Assembly: GCA_010093515.1 (NCBI GenBank)
Contig: MU001690.1
Coordinates: 235,916-299,915 of the forward strand
Length of the DNA stretch: 64,000 bases
Origin: Lineolata rhizophorae
Taxonomy: Eukaryota; Ascomycota; Dothideomycetes; Lineolatales; Lineolataceae
Reading direction: 5' to 3'
In this document: in pieces, positions 58,123 to 64,000 of the stretch
Numbering within the stretch: position 1 is the stretch's first letter
How the letters are laid out: every line of letters starts with the position of its first letter
Program-made: the position numbers and the translations under genes
The notes under the pieces: generated by a model
The model's database searches: none
Told to the model about the DNA's origin: nothing
Seen by the model: the letters and a program-made list of their open reading frames with translations, nothing else

Positions 58123-60932
58123 GGTTTGCTATGGGGAGTTGGCTTGGCAATGCAGGGTTCTTAGCGTCTCTGGCAATGGAACTGGATGGTTGAAGTGTTG
58201 ACGATTGTGGAAATTGAGGTTGGACTGGTTCTCCGATGCGCCTCATAATTTGTATGGTAGTGTTCTTGCATTGCACCGGACTTTGGCATAAAATTCTTGT
58301 ACACACTAGTGGGGTTCAGGTTTCCTCGGTGCTAAACACCAGACATTTTGCGCGCAGTGAATATTAGATAATATTTGTATTCATGATGAATGGTTTATTC
58401 ACTGTGAGGCGCTGTAACATGCGATGTTGCTAGCAGTGCTGTGGACATCATCCTAAGTTAGATTTGAAGGAAGTGAGTTGCTCCCCTATTGTTGTTGTTA
58501 CACTAGGCGTCTTTCGATCGCGAGGTTCCACACAAACTATGGCTCATGTAATAGAGTGGCTAGTGGATGCAAGAGCGTAGGGTCCGTTGCTTTGTTAGTA
58601 TGTTGTTGCTCAGCATGACTAGATTCAGTATGCGACGAAGAATGGGAGGGGTTGCTTGGGAGCGCAGGTGGTATGCCCTTGTTGTCGACACTGAATAAAA
58701 GAGGGGATGGGTGGGTAGGACCTTGATTGTTGTGAAGCGATGATTTTTGTTCCAAAGGATTTCCTCTACCATGGCTAGACGGCTGTTGCACGCACTCGAG
58801 ATACCTTAGCCGGAGATGTTCGGTGTGCTGATTATTGTACGTGGTACACTGTTGTCGGGACGATCAAGTGCTCTCCTCGAAGACATAATAGCATAAGCTT
58901 GCTTTATTATCAAAGAGAAACCAAGTTACATCAGTGCACAAAGTGTGATCATGGAGAAAGGAACGTATAACGTAGGACGGGTATCGAGTCCCTCAAGATC
59001 CTGCAATGGCCGAACTAGGATGTCTTAATTTAGAAAAAGCTTGGGCACGGTCGACCTCGACTTTGTAGTCCTAAGTACGGTTGCTCGAAATGGTGTATGT
59101 TATCGCAAAGGGTCGCGAGCGAACGGAAAAGACAGTGAGACAGAAATTGCTGATTGCAAATGGTCGTCCGTTTTCGTACAGATTGGCGGGAACAGGGGTC
59201 GCTGAATCTTGAAGTCACAACGCGTGAATGCGCGTCGACAATTCGACGGTCGGCTCTCGTACGGCATCCCAGACAATATCGCTGCAGAGCAGGCGATGGG
59301 AAGCCGATACTAGCCGTACCGCACTGATAACAGTGACAAGCAGACAAGCGACTGATTGGGAGAGTCACCCGTCGGCCACATGGGTGGAAATTGATCACTC
59401 TGCGCGTGACGCGCCATCTATAATCACAGCTAAGGCTGACCCAAAGGCATTCCCACGGATCGGGAGTGCGCGCCCCAGTGACTAGGCGACACAGTTGGCG
59501 ATTCACCGCTTTTGGAAAGGAAAGCCTATTCCCAACGTAGTTTGACTCACCGGCGGAAGATCGGCGAGATCTTCAGAAAGGAGTGCGAGACGCAATGTGT
59601 ATCGCAGCCGTGGGATTCACTAGCGCAACGAAGCTTATTTTACCAACTCTACGGTTGCGTTATTTGAGTAGATGCAGGTACGCGCTGCGAGCACACGATT
59701 CCAACCGACGGCCCAGGACGTCAGGGACAGGGTGCAAAAGGAAAAGGACCGAACTACGGTATTGCCAACTCGCGTAAGGGTTAGGGAGTAGCGTCAAGTA
59801 CGACAACATGAGCCTTCGCTGCATCTCTGGGATGATTCGGCCCAGAAAGGCTGCAACGTTGTCGGGGCTGAACGGTACGCATAATGCCTTCGGCTAGGCG
59901 TTAATTTCCCGTCCCGTGGACGTATCCAGGTAGCCGGCGGGGAAGCCGTCAACGCTCTTGAGCCTTGGAAGGCAACCGCAGACGGTCGGGGGAAAATAAA
60001 GTAAAAACGCCGCCGAAGTAATGGAACTTTCCGAAGCTCGTTGCTTAAGGGGGGATGCACTCAACAAAGTGTGGTACCTAGAGGCACTCGTGCGAGATCG
60101 ACATCGTCCCTATCAGTCGCGCGCCGGATTTGGAAGGCTTTGAAGACGGCCAAGCAGAGCTGAAGGGCGGGAGCGAGAAAAGGGCGGAGGAACAAGGTCG
60201 AGTGCGAGCGTATGGACGTATCAGGCTGATCCGTTCTTTCCTTTTCTTCTTTGCTTTTGTTCCTTTTTTTTCCCTCCTCGTTCGCTGTTCCTAGCCTTTC
60301 CCACCAGCTCCCACTCGAGGAGTCTTTTGGCGGCGGGTGCGTACATACCACGTAGCTTGAGCTGCGGTGCGTTGCATGCGTCGAATGCAGTTTATGTTTG
60401 GCCTAGGGAGAGGGAGGGGGGCAGGTCAAACAATCGGCGACTGCGCAGGCCGCAGGGGAGGGCGTGAGAGCTCTGGCCCGGGGCGGGTCCAACGACCCGC
60501 GCGGTGTTTGGCGCGCCCGCAGGGCCGCCCGCAGGCGTCCGGGCCGCCGCTTGTTTTCTTCTGCTGCTGCAGCAGAACAGCCCACAGCGGGTGCTCGACA
60601 CGGCAGCCTTTAGCGAGGCTCGCCCCTTTTGCTATGCCCGAACGAGGAGCAGGCCCTCAACGCGGAGTAGCTCGGGTTCAGAGGAGCCCGGCCCTGTGTC
60701 GGGGCCAATGGCGGCCGGGCTCGAATGCGCGACGGGTCACGAGCGCGCATGCGCACCGGCCGCGGGGAGGACTCGAGGAGGCCGTCATCGTACCGAACGT
60801 ATGTACGGAGAACGGCCGAACGAGCTGCGCTCGCCGAGAGGGGAAGCTCGCGCGGGTCTTCGGCTGCGTCTATAGGCGCGCGATGAGATGGAGCGCGGAG
60901 GGTTGTAGCACGCACGGAGCGCGCACGCCCTC

Positions 60933-60958
60933 CACCGCCGCCGCCGCCGCCTCCGCCG
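60933..60958. repeat. CCG-type triplet microsatellite
   Basis: CCACCGCCGCCGCCGCCGCC-like run of about eight triplets with one CTC interruption, in GC-rich non-coding DNA. Confidence 0.75.
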
Positions 60959-62861
60959 GCGGCTGCCGAGACGGGTGAGCTCCAGCGCCTGGGGAGGAAG
61001 AGGCCCGGAGCGCTGGCAAACGGCGATGCGCCATGCACCTGGAGGGAGGCTTGTTGACGGGCGAGCGGCGCGCCGGCTTGCTTGTCGGGGCGCGGGTCGG
61101 GCGTGCCCCTGCGCGCGTGGCAGCCATGATGGCGGACGGGAGAGACTGAAATTGGACGCCCGATGCGGGAGATTTGCTGGCCGGGCGTGGTCTGTGTCGT
61201 TCATGCCGCCGCCGCCGCCCGCCACGCCCGCCCAGTAGGTTCCGGGCGCATGGGTCTGGCTTGAGTCGGTTGCGGCCTGGGGGTTGATCACAGAAGCCCC
61301 CGATCTGCGCACAAGCGGTAGAGGCGTGGATCAAGCCGCCTGCGAGAACCGGTGGACCCCTCCTCCCTTGTCGCCGGGCCGGTGCTCGAGGCTCCACGAT
61401 TCCACTGCGTCTTTTCTCTAGAAACCCATGTCCGAGACGGCAAACACGAATGATGAAATTGCGTCTTTCTTTCTATAGAAATGCTGCGAGGTCCCGCTGT
61501 CCTGGCTCACCAATTGCTCTGCCAAGGGGCGAGAGCCAGCGTCCGGACAGCGGCCAATGGACGATCAACCAAGTCATTTCTCTTCGCCAACGGCCCGGAC
61601 TCTTTTAGCGCTGAGTGTGCGGAGCGCCTACGTGGGAATGAATGTATGTACAGTACAGACGGATGGTACCTGCCGTTTCTCTCTCCTCGAAAATCAAAGT
61701 CCAATTGTTGCTGGGATGCCGCGCGAATCAGTGTCTTGTCAACCTGAAACTCCACACGCAAAAGCACATATGCACCTGGTACCTGGGTATTGTCTGCACG
61801 GTAGATGCCTTACTCAAAACCCTCAACACGCTGTAGGTGGTTTTGATGCGCCGAACAAAACAAAAAATAAGAAAAAGCCTCGCCGAGCTTTCGTGGGACG
61901 ATGGCACAGGGAGGCGCCAACAACCCTGGCGCCAGCCCGCGCGGGGCTGCACATCACCGCGCTAAGGGGAGCCGGGGCCTCCTGTGGTCGGCGACGACGG
62001 CACCAAGCAGACCAGAAGTTGCATTGACGTCGCGCCAAATAGAAAAAGACCCAGACGGCAGCGAGAAAAAGCAACGGCGAGGGCGTTGGCGGAGACATTG
62101 TGACTGGCCCAGGCGAAGGGCCATGCAAGGCTTAGAAACAGCAATACGTGGATATCCGCGCGAACTCGCTTAGGCCGCGCTGTGATTGGCGGCGGCCGCG
62201 CTGGGATGCGTCCCCGAGAGCAGGGGTCTGTCCCACTAGCTATCCGTTCTTGGGCCTCGACCCGTGGTCGCCCAGGGCCTCACTGATCCCGGTCCTGCAA
62301 TACTGCGCGGGTGGAATAGGGCGGAGCAAAATTTAGGATTTGCTGGAGAGCGGGCTACATACCTGTGGGAGACGGGGCCCAATACGACTAGGCCGGGGGA
62401 AGGCTCGGCAGATCTGAGGGAGCCTGGCACGTACGTAGTATGTACGAAGTCGTATGTGCGCACAAGCAAAACAGTGAATGCCCACTTAGTCCACGGCCAA
62501 GGTGCGGCGGCGACTCCAACCAACTTTAAGTGAGGATCTCTCAGCAAATCGTGCGCCAGTGGCGGGCAAGGACTGCGAGAGCGCGCGCGAATGGGGAGGG
62601 GGGGGGACCGACAAGGCGGGGTCTTGGTCGCTTCTCCAGAAGATCTGTCGCTGGCGACGTCTGGGCCGCTGCGCGTCCCATGCAGCTAGCGTGCGGCTTT
62701 CCCCAGCCTGCCGCCAACCAGGTCCACCCTGTCAACAACGCCAAAACCGGGCGGCCGGGAATGGGCCATGTCGTTGCACAAGCCTGCCCCCGGTCTGCAG
62801 GCAATGAGGAAAGCTCCGCGCACCCCCTTGGTTTGGTCCCCCATAACCTGAGCAATTCTAA

Positions 62862-62911
62862 TAAAAAAGAAGAAAAGAAAAAAAAGAAGAAAAGAAAAAA
62901 AAGAAAAAAAG

Positions 62912-62942
<31 letters not shown>

Positions 62943-62945
62943 AAG
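62862..62945. repeat. A-rich low-complexity run (AAAAAG-type)
   Basis: About 80 bases of A with G every four to seven bases. It is not flanked by recognisable pol III boxes or target-site duplications, so I read it as simple sequence. Confidence 0.8.
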
Positions 62946-64000
62946 GAGGACAAAATTTCTGTGGTCTGAACACTCAGCTTCAAGCTGCTACGTAGTAGTA
63001 CTGTCTAGTATGTTTTATCGGGGCGTCGATTCGTGGGTACATTGCACTTAAAATTGTATAAACTATTCCCCTTCCCATATTTCGCTCATGCATTTATGTT
63101 CGGGCGCCAGGATTACAATCAGGTAAGGTGCCCCGTGCGGCCTAGTATCGCACCCAAGTCTCTAGTCTCGCACCGAACGAGAAGGTACCAGATGACAGTT
63201 GGTGCAACGCCCGCCGCAAATAGTACACACACAACCACGTGGAATGTGACACGGACGACTGTACCACCAAACCTTGCATCGCATCACGAATTCTCTGCTC
63301 CGTGCTGCCAGGGTGCTTTGAATTTGTCTTCCGCGCTTGCTTTTCGCTCTATAGGCATGTAAAACGACGCAACCAGCCCCGTGTGTCAAGTGCGGACGGA
63401 ATTTGTCGCGTTCCTTTACAGCTTGCTCTCCAATCAATCAACCCAGTCCGAGTCCAGTGTACAATGATGCAAGTTGTGAATCCCTCGACTATTTCGGTCC
63501 TGAGATTATGACTGGCGGGGGTAGGTGGTCTGTGGAACGCTGAATAAGCACGTACATCCGCGAGTCCCAATCTCGCTTGACTTTTCAGCCCGCGAATTAC
63601 GATAGGCTTTCTTCGGGTTCATTGCTGGTTTGACTTGCAAACGTAGCATCTTGTCTCCGCTTTGTATGGGGATCCTCACATTCCTTGTGAAGGCCACAAG
63701 GATCATTTCTAACTTTAGACCTCCGTTTGCACATCGGCGAGTTGCGTACCTGTGCTTGCTGGTTTGGATTAGGGGCCTAGCAAATCGTCGACGTCCATCC
63801 GCAAGAGTCTTCTTGCTATTGGAATGTGTGGGATAGCCGCTCTCAGAATGGGCAATATGAGATTTATACGTGGCATTGGTTCAGGGGAGGCTTGGAAAGG
63901 GGAGAAAATCGGCGCGCAAAGACCGGATGAGAACGCGAGCCATTGGCAAAACCGAGACATGCTTGACTGATGCAGAAATACGATGGCGAAAACGGAACAT

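Larger units (their letters stand above)
58123..64000. other. 5.9-kb gene-free end of the window
   Basis: No supported gene. 58.1-60.0 kb is mixed; 60.3-61.4 kb is GC-rich; 61.5-62.8 kb is mixed to GC-rich; 62.86-62.95 kb is an A-rich run; 62.95-64.0 kb is mixed. The open frames (up to 203 codons) lack domains and splice structure. The NUP53 3' end lies in the first few hundred bases. Confidence 0.45.

Noticed and set aside
62862-62945. A-rich run as the tail of a SINE or LINE copy
   Set aside because: No pol III boxes, reverse-transcriptase coding or target-site duplication around it.

Overview
The window is nuclear DNA of a filamentous ascomycete (Pezizomycotina; a Sordariomycete is the best fit, inferred from protein style rather than from a search). 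Reasons: most genes carry introns, mainly 49-66 bp, with GT..AG ends and CTAAC/CTGAC-like branch sites; both strands are coded; and there are clear orthologs of fungal housekeeping genes. I rebuilt 18 protein-coding genes exon by exon. 17 of the 18 splice models close in frame; the SDR at the left end does not.

Layout. 0.2-4.4 kb: a frameshifted short-chain dehydrogenase, the histidine methyltransferase HPM1 and ATP synthase subunit g. 4.4-14.9 kb: a gene-poor tract with a 15-bp minisatellite, a possible orphan gene of low-complexity protein, two decayed protein-kinase pieces, AT-rich stretches and a very GC-rich block. 14.9-16.5 kb: a family-2 glycosyltransferase standing alone. 16.5-23.1 kb: another gene desert, GC-rich then AT-rich. 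23.1-58.1 kb: a dense run of genes: L-rhamnose dehydrogenase (LRA1 type), ROK1 helicase, a membrane-anchored GH16 glucanase, a large GT2 polysaccharide synthase, SGF11, a secreted type-B carboxylesterase, signal peptide peptidase, a LaeA-like methyltransferase, a cytochrome P450, POP1, SHB17, an ankyrin/BTB protein, a NIMA kinase and NUP53. 58.1-64 kb: gene-free, GC-rich with A-rich and CCG tracts.

How the genes relate. Most of the dense half alternates in strand, giving convergent pairs with 300-500 bp between stops and divergent pairs sharing a promoter. The plainest functional pairing is cell wall work: a GH16 type-II membrane enzyme and a multi-span GT2 synthase are divergent across 2.3 kb, and a second GT2 of the Cps1/ZtGT2 kind lies 11 kb to the left. 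The LaeA-like methyltransferase and the P450 converge 298 bp apart, but there is no backbone synthase gene, so a secondary-metabolite cluster is not supported. The rest is core machinery: ribosome biogenesis (ROK1, POP1, and HPM1, which modifies a ribosomal protein), SAGA (SGF11), nuclear pore (NUP53), mitosis (NIMA), mitochondrial ATP synthase (ATP20) and riboneogenesis (SHB17).

No convincing tRNA, rRNA, CRISPR array, intact transposon or viral element was seen. No clearly new multi-gene system is evident; the points most worth a second look are the lone GT2 in a GC-rich desert, the GH16/GT2 divergent pair, the micro-exon methyltransferase gene, a P450 lacking an in-frame ATG, and the decayed kinase pieces.
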